Assembly (NCBI GenBank): GCA_946807835.1
Contig: OX327694.1
Location: forward strand, 5,964,001-6,028,000
Direction of reading: 5' to 3'
DNA length: 64,000 bases
From: Ailanthus altissimus
Taxonomy: Eukaryota > Streptophyta > Magnoliopsida > Sapindales > Simaroubaceae
The notes beneath the pieces are model-generated. The model made no database searches and was not told the origin of the DNA. It worked only from the letters and a program-made list of their open reading frames with translations. Position 1 is the first letter of the stretch. Each line of letters begins with the position of its first letter. The position numbers and the translations under genes are program-made. Below, one piece after another: positions 22,524 through 35,413 of this stretch.

Positions 22524-25489
22524 AATATTGCCCTGAAATCCATTTTTCGTATATTTACGTATTTAACAAAAAACGATGTCGTTTTGTTCAATTAACTTAG
22601 TTCACACAGCGTTGTTGCATTAAGGTAAAATATGAAATCAAAATTTGTTTACCTAGGCAAATATCGATTTCCAAACTCACTCCCCATCTTTCCCAAAATC
22701 TCTTCTCTCTCTAAAATCATAAGCGCAAATCGCTGGTGCTATTCGTGTAGGCTAATAATCTGAAGGTTACGGATTCTTGATTCTTGCAATTATTTGCGTG
22801 CTTTTTAAGGTAATGTTCTACAAACTTTAATTTTTTCAATATTATTTAATGTGAAATATTATTTGATAGTTATTTCTTTAATAAAATCAAAGGCATGTAT
22901 ATGGATTTTTGTTTGGTTGTTATCTGTTTAATAAAATTGAAGCCATGGATGCTTTTGTTTGTTCCGTGTGTGATCCCTATTTTTAGTCGAATTTATTTTT
23001 TTGTATGTATTAGATTGCATATTTGTTTAATAAAAGACATGCATGCTTTTGAGGTTTGTGAAATTTTGCTTTGGATTGTACTTTTAGGTTTTTATTTGAA
23101 GTGGTGCCTATTTTGGTGTGAGCATTTGGGTGTTTTTTTTTTGGTTTAAAAGTGCTTTTCGTGCATGGGATGTTTTTGTTTTTTTTGGGTATGTGTTACT
23201 GTTTTGGTGTTTTGAGCATTTGAATGTTTTGTTTAAAATTATTGTCCGTGGAAGCTTTTGGTTGTTTTATTTCACGGGGCATGAGAGTTATAAACCATGT
23301 GCCTCCTGTTCATCACCATCACATAAAAGGGTTATAATGTTTTTAGGTGTTTTTTTTGGCATGTGGTTCATGTTTCGGTGTTTTAATAATGCTTCCATAT
23401 AGATTATAAAATAGGATTTCATCCAAAAATATTGAAATGTTTGCCTGGGATGTGGAATTTATGGTCCCTTAAGTCAATGGTTTATAGAGAAAAAGAATAA
23501 CGATTAAAGAAACGATTTTTTTTTAAGTAAATAAAACACATGAATGTGATATAACCTTCCTTTCTATTTTTATTTTATTTAGGTTTCATTTATTAGGATG
23601 AAATATGTTAGCTGTTGTCAAAGTTGAAAATATTAAAAATTATGTTATCAAGGTTGACTTGATAATCTTTTCATACGGTTAAAAATAATTATACTAATGG
23701 GATAAATAAGACAAGTATGTGATTATCTAATCATAATAAGGTGGACATACAAAAAGAGTTTATGCAACATATTTTATTGTATCTTCTTGGATTCATGTTT
23801 ATCTGAATTTTTAAAATCAAATTATTGCTAAACAATTTTATTGTATGAATCTAGTACTTGCTACTAAGGTTATGATCAAAGGTGAAATACACTCCTTTAT
23901 TAGAATTTTATCGCCTCCAATTAAAAGAGTGGGAGGGGGAGAGGGGGAGGGAACCTTTATCATCGACATCTTCATGGTGTTATAATAAATTTCATTCTAT
24001 TTTTAAAAAAAATTAAATAAAATAATAAAATACAAGATACGGTGGAATCACAACATGTGGGACTAATTTGAACTTGACAAAGTTATTTTTAATTAGGACC
24101 ATTTTAGCTTTTGAAGTTGTGGAAAAACAAAAAAGTTTAAGCTTCACATGGGACTTATAATCTTAAATGTGGCTAAATTAGGTTAATCCAATTATGTATC
24201 AAAATTTGGGGCTCCGTTAATTTTTGCCTTGTTTAAAGAGCTCCTTAGCCTCAAAGAGAGAAATAATACTATACTTTTTTTTAAGAAAAAAAAAATTGTA
24301 AATTAAATTATGTGTCAAACAATTATTGAGTGACAAAAATATTTAAGTGTGCAATTTTTATGACCTTCATTTCTATGGTTAGATTTGCAATTTCAAACAA
24401 GTGTTTGGTGATATGAGTTAATTGGAATCATTATTTTAGTGTGCAAAAAACTTAGATATACATTTTGATTAATGTTGCTTTGATAATGTTGTAGTTAATT
24501 TATAAACTTGTAAATTATTACTTATTGTTCTCACTTATAGTTGAAAATTTATCCATGTTGTGATAACCTAACCCTCTACTTTAGGAGTTTGAGGTTTTTG
24601 ACTTAATATGCAAAATTCAATGTCTTATTTATTTATAAAGTAGTGTGTTTTAAGATTATGCAAATGATTGATTAGATTTTTTTTTTAAATTTAAGATCAT
24701 TAATTAGAAATATATAGTTTTTCAAGATTCGTATATGTTTTATTGATTTTTTAAAAATTAAATTAAATTAATAAATTTAAAAAATACTTGTGCACTATTT
24801 TGTGTATGTTTTATTTGACAAAGATTAAATGCATTTAAAAGGTTGAAAATGTTGTGAAAATAAATTATCAAGTTGAAAAAATGTACTTTTATTTATGGAA
24901 GCATGTTTCTTAGGATTGTTAGGTTACTTTTTATTGTGATTAATGTTTTTGCCATGAGCATTAGAGTATATAAAGACTATAGAGGTTAAATAATCTTAGA
25001 TGTTTGTAAACAGTGAATAACAATAGGATTTTACCCTTTGCAACTACCAACCTGTTTAGGTTTTAGATAAAGGTACCTTTTTGTTGAAGGTCGTAAGGGA
25101 TTATTGCTTGCGTTACTTCTGCGCCGTAACGCCTTTGGGGCTCTAGGAATTTGCTATTATACGCATTATTCCTTCTTACCCTGCCCCTCACTCAAAAGCA
25201 GTGGAAAAACACAGATGGGCTAAATTAAGATGAGGGTGGTAGTAAGTCTTTCTTACTCGTAAGCCCAAGCAATAAATAAGCAAATGCTAGGAAGCCAAAA
25301 TATTTGGAAGTAACAATCTAAATGTAATATCTTTTACCTACATCTCATCACCAGCGCAAAAATAAGTTTTATTAAATAATAATTACATTACTTTATAGTA
25401 AAACAATGAGATATCTATGTGTTAAATGTCATAATGCGATTTTTAACCTAACCCAGAAAATTAAAAATCACTTGTTTATGAGTAGTATT
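22524..25489 (+). other. Leader-like sequence and possible long first intron before the CACTA TNP2 gene
   Basis: The stretch ~22,640-22,808 looks like a plant 5' leader: pyrimidine-rich CTCTTCTCTCTCTAAAATC, moderate GC, ending CTTTTTAAG before a donor-like GTAATG at 22,809. T-rich, intron-like sequence then runs for ~2.6 kb. It may be the untranslated first exon and intron of the CACTA transposase, or of a host gene the transposon hit. A purine-only tract (GGGAGGGGGAGAGGGGGAGG) lies near 23,930-23,950, and an unassigned GC-richer patch at 25,050-25,290. Open frames at 22,895-23,402 are low-complexity chance frames. Confidence 0.35.
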
Positions 25490-25504
25490 GATAAAAGTTA
25501 TCAA

Positions 25505-28500
25505 ACATGGTATTAGTATAAAGAGAAGATAACTTCCCAAGTTATGAATACATGCCTGATTAATCAACTGTAGAAATGGTTCGTGAAGCATATAAACATT
25601 GTGAAAATGATGAGAATTCATGTATTGAAGGATTTCTAGACACTTTTATACCTTGGTTGTTATAAATATACTAAATTTTCTGGGTTGGTGAAGTTGTACA
25701 ATATTAAAGGAAAACATGAGTGGTCTGACAAGAGTTTTTTGGAGTTATTAAGTACTCTTAAAGATATTCTTCCTAAAGATAATGTACTTTCTACTTTTAC
25801 TTATGAAGTAAAAAAGATAATTAGTACTATAGGAGTTGAATAAGAAGATTGATGCATGTCTTAATGATTGTATTTTGTATAGAAATGAGTATGAAAATCT
25901 ATCTCAATATCCATCCTATGGTAAATTAAGATGGAAGCAACAACAGAAGGTCATTGCAAAGAAAACAAACAGGTTCATCGTAAAGTTGTATGATTTTTTT
26001 CTAATCATTCCACTATTGAGACACATGTTTTAATCTCCTGAAACTGCCAAAGAATTAACTTGGCATGAAACTAATAGAGAAAATGATTGTAATCTTCAAT
26101 ATTCAGTTGACTCCCCTGTATGGCACTTAATTGATAATAAGTGGCTTGAATTTGCATCTGATAGTAGAAACCTTATAATGGCTCTTTCAACCGATTGTGT
26201 CAACTCACATAGTTCTCTTAGTAGTAGTTATAGTTGTTGGCTAGTTATTCTTGTGAATTATAACCTTCCACCTTGGTTGTGCATAAAGAGAAAGTTCATG
26301 CTATTGTCTTTGTTAATTCCTAGTCCAAGACAACCTGATAATGATATTGATGTGTATTTTGCACTATTAATTGATGACTTTAAAATACTTTGAGATGCTT
26401 ATAAGAAATAAGTTTTTAATTTAAGGGTTGTGCTTTTGTGGACCATAAGCGATTTCCTCGCATATAATAATTTCTCTGATGCTGTTGTAAAAGGATATTT
26501 TGCTTGTCCATGTTGTATGGAAGGTACTTATGTGTATAGGCTAAAATACATTAAGAAAATGTCTTATATAGGCATCGACGATTTCTTCCAGCCAATAATC
26601 CTTATCGTTCACAAAAGAAACAGTTCAACAGTGAACTAGAATATGGATTCTCTCCTATACTATTAAGTGGGGAGGAACTTTTTAAGTTGCTAGATGATTT
26701 TGAAAATAAATAAGAGAGCAAACATAAAAAACGAAGAAGAGATAATAATGATGAAATTGTATATTGAAAAAATAAATTCATTTTTTTTCAACCTACCTTA
26801 TTAGAGATATTTGTTAATTCATCATCAATTAGATGTTTTGTATATTGAAAAGAATATGTGTGAGCATCTATAGAACCTTACTGAATATTTTAAATAAGAT
26901 GAAAGATGGCATGAAATCAAGATTAGATTTGAAGAAGTTGAAGCTAAAAGAAGAGCTACACCTTAAGAACTATAGCAACCAAATTATTTTGCCTGCAACT
27001 TGTACTACATTGAGTAAAAAAAATGTTTTCCAAGACATTGGTAGAAATAAAGGTGCCTACAGAATAGTGTTCAAACTTTCAAAATCTTATATCTGTAAAA
27101 GATTCTAAGATTATGGGTTGGAAGTTACATGATTGTCACATGTTGATGCAACAATTTATGCCTTTAGCTATAAGGGATATATTACTAGAGCATGTTAGAG
27201 TTGCTATCACTAGATTTTCATTCTTCTTCAATGCTTTATACAGCACAGTGGTAGACCCTAAAAACTTAGAAAAGATATAAGCTGATCTTGTAATCACATT
27301 ATGTTTGTTTGAGTAGTATTTTCCACCTAACTTCTTCGACATCATGGTCCACGTGACTTTTCATCTTGTTGAAGAGGTAGGACTTTGTGGACCGATTTAC
27401 CTAAGGTGGATGTATCCTTTTGAGAGGTAGATGAAAGTTTTGAAAGGTTATGTGCATAATTGTAATCGACTAGAAATGTACATTACCGAGTATTATGTTA
27501 TTGAGGAAACAATGAAGTTGTAGTAACCAGTATCCATAACCGGTAAGAATATGTATATTTATATATATAAATATACGTATTTTATTTGTATGTGGGTGAT
27601 CCTTGATTTATATATTGTTATTAGTAGTGTTTTTATAGGTTAAGGATATACTATTAGTATTGGGTTTATTTGCAAGACTTTGGAATTATTTTAGGGACCA
27701 AATTGTTATACTTTAAAAGTTTTGGGGGTGAATTCGTAAATACCAAAAATTAACCACTTAGTATAAAAATACACTTTTAAAAACCCTAATTCTCTCATTT
27801 TGGTCGAGCTACCCATTTTTAGAGAGAGAAGAGAGAAATAAAGGAGAGAGAAAGAGAAGAAGAAGAAGAAAATGAAGAAGAAAATGAGAATTTTGGATCT
27901 TTAGAGGTATATCACAATTAATTATCAATTTATTGGTGTTAATTAAGTTAATTTCTTTAAGTTTTGATTTCTGAAATATGTATAATTAAGGATTTGATGT
28001 GTATTTCGTTTGATGTTGTGAGAATTGATGATGATCTATAAGATAGTTTGATAAATCATGATGAATTATGGAATTTCTGCTGGATAACCTCTTGATCTAG
28101 GAATTTTATAAATTGTTGTGATTCGATTCTGGTTTTGCATTTTGAGTATATGAAATTAGACATGTTTAGGATCATCTGAGACTTTGAATCGACTGAAAAT
28201 CTCGGAAATTGAATTTTTAGTGAATTTACCAAAATGACCCTGGAATTCTGGAAATTTCCAGTGTAAATAGTATGATACAGTGGAAAATAATTTTTGACCT
28301 GCTGAATGATCTTTAAAAATTATGAATTTGTGGAATATGATAATTTTATATGTTTAATATGATATACTCGGAATTGAGAATTTGGATCAATGTGGTTGAA
28401 GTGTTATGAATTTCTAAAGTGTATCAGCTCATTGTAGTATTTGATTAACAGATTTTTAAAGTTATGAAATAAAATAGTTTTAAAATACTTTTTGCAGTTA

Positions 28501-31500
28501 TTTGGAAGCCAAATATTTATCATGGACTGAGATATGTGTCAAGAGTAATTATGTGGTAGTTTTATAATTTTTGAGTTAGTATATGATTTTATAAAATTGA
28601 GAGATTGAATACTGTTCAGTAAGTATCTTGATCCTGTCAGGTTTGTAGTTTGGATTCGATGGTGTGTATGGAATGGATTGTGTAGGAATTTTGATATAAT
28701 ATTCATATATAAGAAGTATATATGAGTCAAGAATGATATATTCTGATTTCGGAGTAATTGGACATCATTTGATGTATTAGAAATTTTTGTTAAGTGTAAG
28801 TGGTCAGAATGACAGGTTTTGAGAAACCAAATATTTAGACCAATTTGATGTGATAAATGCATTGTGTATAATTTTGTAAGCTATTTAAAGTATTTTGTGT
28901 GAATTGTGAGGCTTATGAAAGGATTAATCTCCATTGATAGGTTAAGGAGATTTAAGCCTTGTAGCTGAAAGTGTTAAGAGGTAAGTATACTAGACTTTTT
29001 ACTGAAATCACAATAAACATAGTAATTGTTTTGTATGATTTTGCAAATGGGGCTAAGAATATGTTTATGTTATGTCAAAGTATATTTTGATATGAAATGT
29101 GAATATATGTTTCTGAATGTGAGCATTGACATTGAGCATGGACATACATGTGTTTTGTAAGTGAGCTTTCAAAATAAGATGTGTTTAATAAAGAAAGCTT
29201 TTGAAGTGTAATATGTCCATGAGAAATATTTTGTATTTTGAGGGTACTTGAACTCACTGTTAACTTAGTAGGCATTTTATGTGATTTGTGGAGCCTTTAT
29301 GTGTGGCCTTTCCTTTGGGATTGGTATATGTTATGTGTTCCGTATGTAGGGAGGATCCTATTGGTACCTAAAGGAAGAGTGAGTCATCACATTCGTGTGG
29401 TGGCGTATTGGTGCATGTGAGAGGACTCACCGATGATCAGGGTGAGGGTTTGGCTTTTACCTTCGGGCATAAGCATTATATATGTGTTATTCAAGACCTC
29501 ACTTGTACTATTCCTCTCATACGGTATGTCACCTACGAGTGACATTTGGCTCATTATGTGATATGTGATATGTAAGTCCTACTAAGTAGTAGTTGAGTGA
29601 TGGTATTCCTATTATGTGTTTTGAAAGAATGTGTAAGCGCTTACATGATATGTGATTTGATAAGATTATGATTTTGATTGATCACAGCATATCATACATA
29701 TGTATTGTGTACATATATGTATTTGTATTTGATATATGAAAAATTAGTATGCTTACTAAGTTTTATACTCATTATAGTTTATGGTGATTTCAGGTAAATA
29801 AGGTACATGTGTGCTTAGCGGATTTGGCAAGGCTTCTGCTGTTCCTTGGGTTCCCTAAGTTGCTAGGTTGTTGTGTGTTTCATTTGGGGACACGTGGGAT
29901 AGGATATTTGGTTTGTCCCTATTGAATAAATACTTATGTATTATTTCATTGTGTGTGGATTGGATTTGGTTTAAGTTTTATAAAGTGTGGTTATTGGATG
30001 ATTTTAAGTAAGAATTTGCAATGGATATATTCTGGGCTCCCGGTAACAAAGTTGCTACTGGTGACGTAGTAGAGTGTTAATCTCTGAGAAAACTCTGCGT
30101 ATCTCCGGTTTAATAATTGTCCCAGTCATAATTCAATTGCTATAATTCTGAAAGAAATTGAAATGAATGTTTAAATATTGTCAAGAGAAGTTTATATTTA
30201 TATGTTAGGTTATGGTTGATTTTAGTGTTGAACTTACTAGCAACTTGCTAAGGATTTCTGTGTTGAATGAAAGTTGAAAATTTTGTGTAATATTATTTAT
30301 GAGTGCACATGCAGTGAATGAATGTAAGTGATGTCGTGTGTCGGATCTTTTGGGTTTGGGGCGTGACAGAAGTTCTACACAAAATGCATGTCAGGCTTAA
30401 ATGCAATTAGAGATCCTTCTTGGCATAAGGAGAAAATGGTAATTCAATAACCTTCTATTGGTGTAAGATCGTTGATGTTGATAAAATGCTACTAGAGAAG
30501 AATATTACTATGTTTTAGAGAATACAAAAGAAGTTCAACCTTATATTGAGTAATCTTTAATATATTGTAAATTCCTTAAGTAATATATGTTATCATTAAC
30601 TTATAATGTTTATAATATAACAAACAATTTTTACTCATTTAAGAAGTACTTTAGATGGCTTCACAATCAATACTCAAGTCAACCAAGCAACAAAAAATAG
30701 TTGCAAGACTAATATAATCATACATTTGCATATTGGTTGGAAAAGGAAGTATGTTAATAAAAAAACTTCTTACATTCTCATGTGATTAAAGTAATACATA
30801 ATATTCACGAGGTTCTTATTAGAGGGTTATATTTTTAGGTTATGAATGTATTACAAAATGGTGAGCACATATCTAAAGTTATGCAATTGTTGACATGAGG
30901 ACTAAGCTCAAATGTCATCAAATATGCAGGGTATCAAATAAATGGTTACACCTTCTATACAACACATTGAGATAAAAATCACGTAATGTAAAATAACGGT
31001 GTTAGTACGGTGACAATAACAATGCAAGTTACTATTGCTAAGGATAAAAATCTATTAATTGAGGAGATGTCCTATTATGGAATCATTGATGAGATATGGG
31101 ACTTAGACTACCACATGTTTAAGGTTCTCATTTTTAAACATGATTAGGTCGATAATAGATATGGTGTCAAAGTTGATAAATATGGATTCACAATTATTGA
31201 TCTTGATAGGGTATGTCATAGATCTGATACATTTATATTGACTTTATAAGCCAAACAAGTTAAAAACTTGGCAGATCAGAAAAGTGTCAAAGATTCAATT
31301 ATTTGTTTGATGCTTAAAAGGGGTATTGAAGTAAAATCAAGTAAAGATGAAGAGAATATTATAAACATTCAACCACTGGTCATATATAAACCACCTATGG
31401 AGGCTGAAGACTATAATGTGAAAGATAAAACCACTCCAAATTATATAAAAACAATTGATTGTGAATACATATTAGTCAACCAAGTAGATGTAATATTACA

Positions 31501-31576
31501 AGTGTCTAGGAAACTTATGTTATTTTTAAATTTTCATGATGGTATAACATGTTTTATGTATTTTCCCATATATTGA
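25505..31576 (+). pseudogene. CACTA TNP2 transposase remnant, split by a solo LTR
   Basis: TNP2 is the catalytic transposase of CACTA elements, binding the ends and cutting DNA in the nucleus. The N-terminal part matches at ~25,690-25,840 (VQLYNIKGKHEWSDKSFLEL, YEVKKIISTIG) and 25,836-26,033 (KKIDACLNDCILYRNEYENL). The core lies at 26,178-26,390 (SSYSCWLVILVNYNLPPWLC, then SPRQPDNDIDVYFALLIDDF). A later part at ~27,120-27,510 reads DCHMLMQQFMPLAIRDIL and HVTFHLVEEVGLCGPIYLRW, the DUF4218 region. After the LTR, the DUF4216-like tail is at ~30,840-31,250 (YQINGYTFYT, MSYYGIIDEIWDLDYHMFKV, KYGFTIIDLDRV). Stops and frameshifts are scattered throughout. The part after 31,260 is less certain. Confidence 0.85.
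27519..30368 (+). mobile_element. Solo LTR (2,850 bp) inside TNP2
   Basis: It starts TGTAGTAACC and ends GGGGCGTGACA, flanked by the perfect 5-bp direct repeat GAAGT (27,514-27,518 and 30,369-30,373). Removing it with one repeat copy makes the TNP2 frame read straight through the junction, which confirms both ends. There is no primer site, coding or internal LTR pair, so it is best read as a solo LTR left by LTR-LTR recombination. The length and GGGGCGTGACA ending suggest a gypsy element; the lineage is not proven. Orientation is assumed. Confidence 0.88.
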
Positions 31577-31730
31577 ATGCGGACAATTAACAAGCACTTG
31601 TATTATTGTGTATGTGAATACATATATTCTATACCTTCCGCTCTTATTGAATGAATTAGTTGTAATATATAACAAATAATTCTACACTTATGCTTTCTGA
31701 CTTTGTTGATTAATTCTCTTATGTTGACAG

Positions 31731-33320
31731 GATGACAAACAATAATACTAAAGGAAGCATAAGTGATAATGAGCCTGGCAGTTCAATAGATATGAGTGAT
31801 AAACACACTCGGGGCATGACAAAAAAGACAAGTCTTAAAACTACCAAAGATGGTAGCAAAATTGTGGTCATATATAATAAATTTGAGGTGCTGAAAGGCG
31901 ATAAGGGTATTGCGTTGACCACAACCATTGGCGTGATAGTTTGAAAATGTATTCCCATTATGTTTAATGATCAGAGAAAGGTACTATCTTAATTAAAAGA
32001 GTCCCTATGGAAGTGGCTGCAGGTAAAACTTATTTTACCACAAATTATTACTTAGCAATGGTTTTGTTTTATTTTTACTAAGCATCCATAAAGTTATGCA
32101 ATTGTTTTATTTTTGGTAGCTAAATTCTTTTAATGCAAGAAAATGTCTTATACTCCTACACTGTGTTGCTTCATTTTATCTGCAAGAAAATGTCTAATTA
32201 TGTTTCATCATTAGAAGTTACATTATGTGGTGTCACTGCCATTGCCAAACAAGTTCTGTTTATGTTATCTGCCTTAGTTCTGTAATTTAAATCAGCGATA
32301 ATGAGTCTTTAACAAGTTCCTGTCATATTGTTTATGTAATTTGCATGGCACTGATGTATATAATGTTTGACAGTCTTGTTTTGAGGCTGATCCTCACAGT
32401 AAGAAGTAAGTTTTACACTTCATGGGGTGGCCCATCGAATATTTAGATATCGTTTAACATTTGACATTTGACTACATCCTACCTCACAAAAATGACAAAA
32501 AAGCATTGAGAAAGCCACCTAATGAGTACAAGTAAATAAACAAGATGACTGGAAGGCATTTGTAAAATTGAGGTTGAGTAATGAATTTATGGTAAGTGTA
32601 ATTTATTTTCACTTTTATTTTTAACTTAATTCATAAGTTTAATTTATACATTCATATATGTATGCCTTTTAAATAGTTATATATGTATGCCTTTTAAATA
32701 GTTGTATGATTTGTTTCCACTATATGTAAGACTTCTTTTAAATGGTTGTATAACTTGATTCTACTATCTGTAAGAGCTTTTATACTTGCCTTTTGGATGG
32801 TTCTTGTTCATTTACTCATCAAATAACACTTGTATGTTTAGAATTCCTGTTTGGATTATATATAGTTAGATAGTGATAATGGAATTTGTTAGACTTAATT
32901 AAGTATTTTGTAAACAATAACTCTGTATTTTTTTTTTATCTTTTATGAGCTGTGTGTTAATTTACTTTTTTGAGTCTAGAGAGAATTTTCTTTATGGGAA
33001 AGGTTTAGCTTATAATGTTGCTTTTTAGATAGTAAGAGAAGCATCTCAAATGAAAAGGAAGAGTAACAATTATGATCACATCTTAGGTCGGAAGAGATAT
33101 GCTAGACTTATTAAAGAGATAATAAGACCTTCTTCCCATATAACTTTTTTTTTGTTTCAGTAATTGTTATAGGAAATTAAATTGTATATAATTATTAGAT
33201 GCAGGAGACTAGTTTATCAGAGACTTAAATTGACAAGAGCATGACATGGAAGAGAGCAAGAAGGAGAAATGATGGAAGCTACACATAGGAAGTGCTACCT
33301 ATTATAACTAAAATTGTAAT
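31731..33320 (+). pseudogene. TNPA-like plant transposase (PF03004-type) remnant, several exons
   Basis: Exon-like blocks match the second protein of CACTA elements, thought to bind subterminal repeats. The first follows an acceptor CAG and starts ATG at 31,732 (HTRGMTKKTSLKTTKDGSK, then IALTTTIGVIV, stop, KCIPIMFNDQRK). That stop is where the family often has Arg (CGA to TGA). A block at ~32,430-32,595 reads, across stops, RLTFDI... and QDDWKAFVKLRLSNEFM. The next, ~33,040-33,120, reads MKRKSNNYDHILGRKRYARL. The last, ~33,215-33,310, has DKSMTWKRARRRNDGSYT. Intron-like AT-rich DNA separates them. It lies directly after TNP2, as usual in CACTA elements. Confidence 0.65.
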
Positions 33321-34536
33321 ATCCTTTCTGTTGTTTTATTTTTACAACATACCAATTACATATTTTCTTGATTGTTATTGTTGGATGATCTTGAAAGTGA
33401 AGCACAGAATGGTGAAAGAAATTTTGAAAGGGTTAATAACATTTTAGCTTCCCCTTGAGAAAGAAAGCCTAATCCTTGCCATTTTCAAGGGGTAGGCAAT
33501 TACAACACCACCAATATATATTTTAATGTACCTACTAATGATCATTTATTGGAGATAAAAAGGTTGAAATATGACAAGAAATCAGCTATAATATGTGTTA
33601 AATTAGAGGATTTGAAGGAAAAGATCCAAAGAACTGGCAAATATTTAGAGGTAGGCAGTTTCAATAAGGTATCAGTTACTAAGAAGTTGAATATAGACAC
33701 TGAATTGGCAAATGAAAATTTATCTAGTGTAAGTGAATTAACCAACTAAAATTTCCAATTCAATGAATACTTTCATTACATTGCTATTGACTTATCAACT
33801 TATTATCTTTAGGGTGATGAAAAAAAAAAGCTTAGGAAAACCCCAAAAAGAACACGCAAGAAAAGTGCCACCCTCCCAATGAATTGGTAAATTTATAATA
33901 TGGGTTCTCATGTTGGATTTAAATGATGAGAGTTCTTAATTATGTTTATTTTACTATACATTTACATGTGTTCATTTTTGTTTCGTTTCATCAATATCCT
34001 ATTACTAATGTCTGCATTCACATAGCATAGAGGAATTCATTGGTAATTAATATAATGATGCATTATGTACCAGGTTGTGTCAAATAAAATTGAAATATGG
34101 TTTGTATGTGGGGTTTTTGTTATAGTTGGTTTGCATTCTTCAATAGGCTGCTAATACTCCTAAGAGGAAACAAGATGCTACTCATCAACAAGGGTTTAGG
34201 AAGAATACCTAATAAGAAACTAAATATAACTTTTTCAGATGCCTGCAGCTTATGATTTTTAAAGCTTTAGTTGATAAATGTCTTTCTATTAAGGCAATAG
34301 ATGTGAAATATAAGTATGAAAGTTTTAGAAGAGAGTACTCATCTTGGTTACAAAAACAAGACTGTGAGTACATCATGTACTTAACACCTTTGTGTGTAAC
34401 TTGTATACAATTGCATATAATGTTAGTATTGTTATTTTTTATTTCTATGTTTGTTTTTCTTTTATTTTGATGTGGCAATAACAATGTAACTAATTTTAAA
34501 TGTTTACTTAAGTCATTATATGAAAAGAAAAAGGAG
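33321..34536. other. Transposon interior between TNPA-like and ULP1-like remnants
   Basis: A 66-residue charged frame at 33,549-33,746 (IKRLKYDKKSAIICVKLEDL...) looks coiled-coil-like and may be a further TNPA exon. The frame at 34,252-34,470 (KALVDKCLSIKAIDVKYKYE) could be an upstream ULP1 exon. The rest is AT-rich with no recognisable gene. Confidence 0.35.
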
Positions 34537-35413
34537 TTGAAATTAACAAATAAATTTGGATTCATCACTCTATTTTTAGTCTCCTTAGCAAGAAACTCTT
34601 CAACAAAGATAGTTGTGAATGAGTGTTCATGTTTCATAACTGGCCGCATTAAAGACACAACACACAATCAACTTTGGTTAGTCCTATATAACCCCAAGTA
34701 TGACCTTATACATAATGCAATTTCTATTTTATTGAGATTTATTAGTTTATAATTGTTTTTAGTTTTTAATGGATATAGTTTCCATTAGTTTGTTGTGGTA
34801 ATTGACGTCTCTAGTAAGACAGTTTACTATGTGGATCTTATAGGAGATCAAATATATTTTTATTTGCACACCATCTTAAATAAGTAAGTTGTAGTGTTAT
34901 GTTATATTGTTTTCAAAGTAAAATATTAATAATTTTGCTTAAACTTGCATTTACTAATCAATTAATTTAAAATGTATTATTGCAGTGGCATATGCATTCA
35001 TTTTGCTTAAGAACATGTTGACAACAAGTAATCAACAATCAATAGGATTCAGGTTAAGGTAAAAATTCAACTTATATGCAGCTTTTAATTAAATGCCTTT
35101 ACTTATTCATAAATTTATTTTCTTAAATTGTTTCTCAGGCCTCTATTTAACCAAGATCCGTGGAATGCGGCCTCTACATCATGGCGTACATGAGGGATAT
35201 TATAAACAATGTCACAGTGCTTTCAAAAAATGTAAATTCTGTAAGTTATTTTATCAAATAATGCATGGTCAAAAAGTATATATAATGAATTAATAATTTT
35301 ATTATTTATTAAACTTTATATAATACAAGTTCATAGGAAAGACAACGTACACTGGATAAGAGATTGATGAAGTACGTGTTGAATGGGTGTCTTTCGTATC
35401 TAGCAAAATTTAA
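34537..35413 (+). pseudogene. ULP1-like cysteine protease (C48) remnant carried by the CACTA element
   Basis: ULP1-type proteases cut SUMO and related modifiers from proteins; plant transposons often carry diverged copies of unknown role. Exon-like blocks show all three catalytic positions: His in H-stop-FVVVID (CAT at 34,783-34,785), Asp in SSKTVYYVDLIGD (GAT at 34,834-34,836), and nucleophile Cys in SVECGLYIMAYMRDIINN (TGC at 35,166-35,168). The tail reads EIDEVRVEWVSFVSS to a stop at 35,411. An upstream block ends LWLVLYNPK, the strand before the catalytic His. The stop directly after His is where the family has Trp (TGG to TAG). An intron must lie between Asp and Cys: the preceding sequence is AT-rich and a CTCAG acceptor stands at ~35,139. 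It is inactive as it stands. Confidence 0.75.

Noticed and set aside
22895..23402. Open frames rich in Phe, Cys and Trp
   Set aside because: They come from T-rich intron-like DNA; no domain, and hydrophobic residues follow base composition.
28539..29420. Open frames on both strands within 27.5-30.4 kb
   Set aside because: They are inside the solo LTR; no retroelement protein motif is present.
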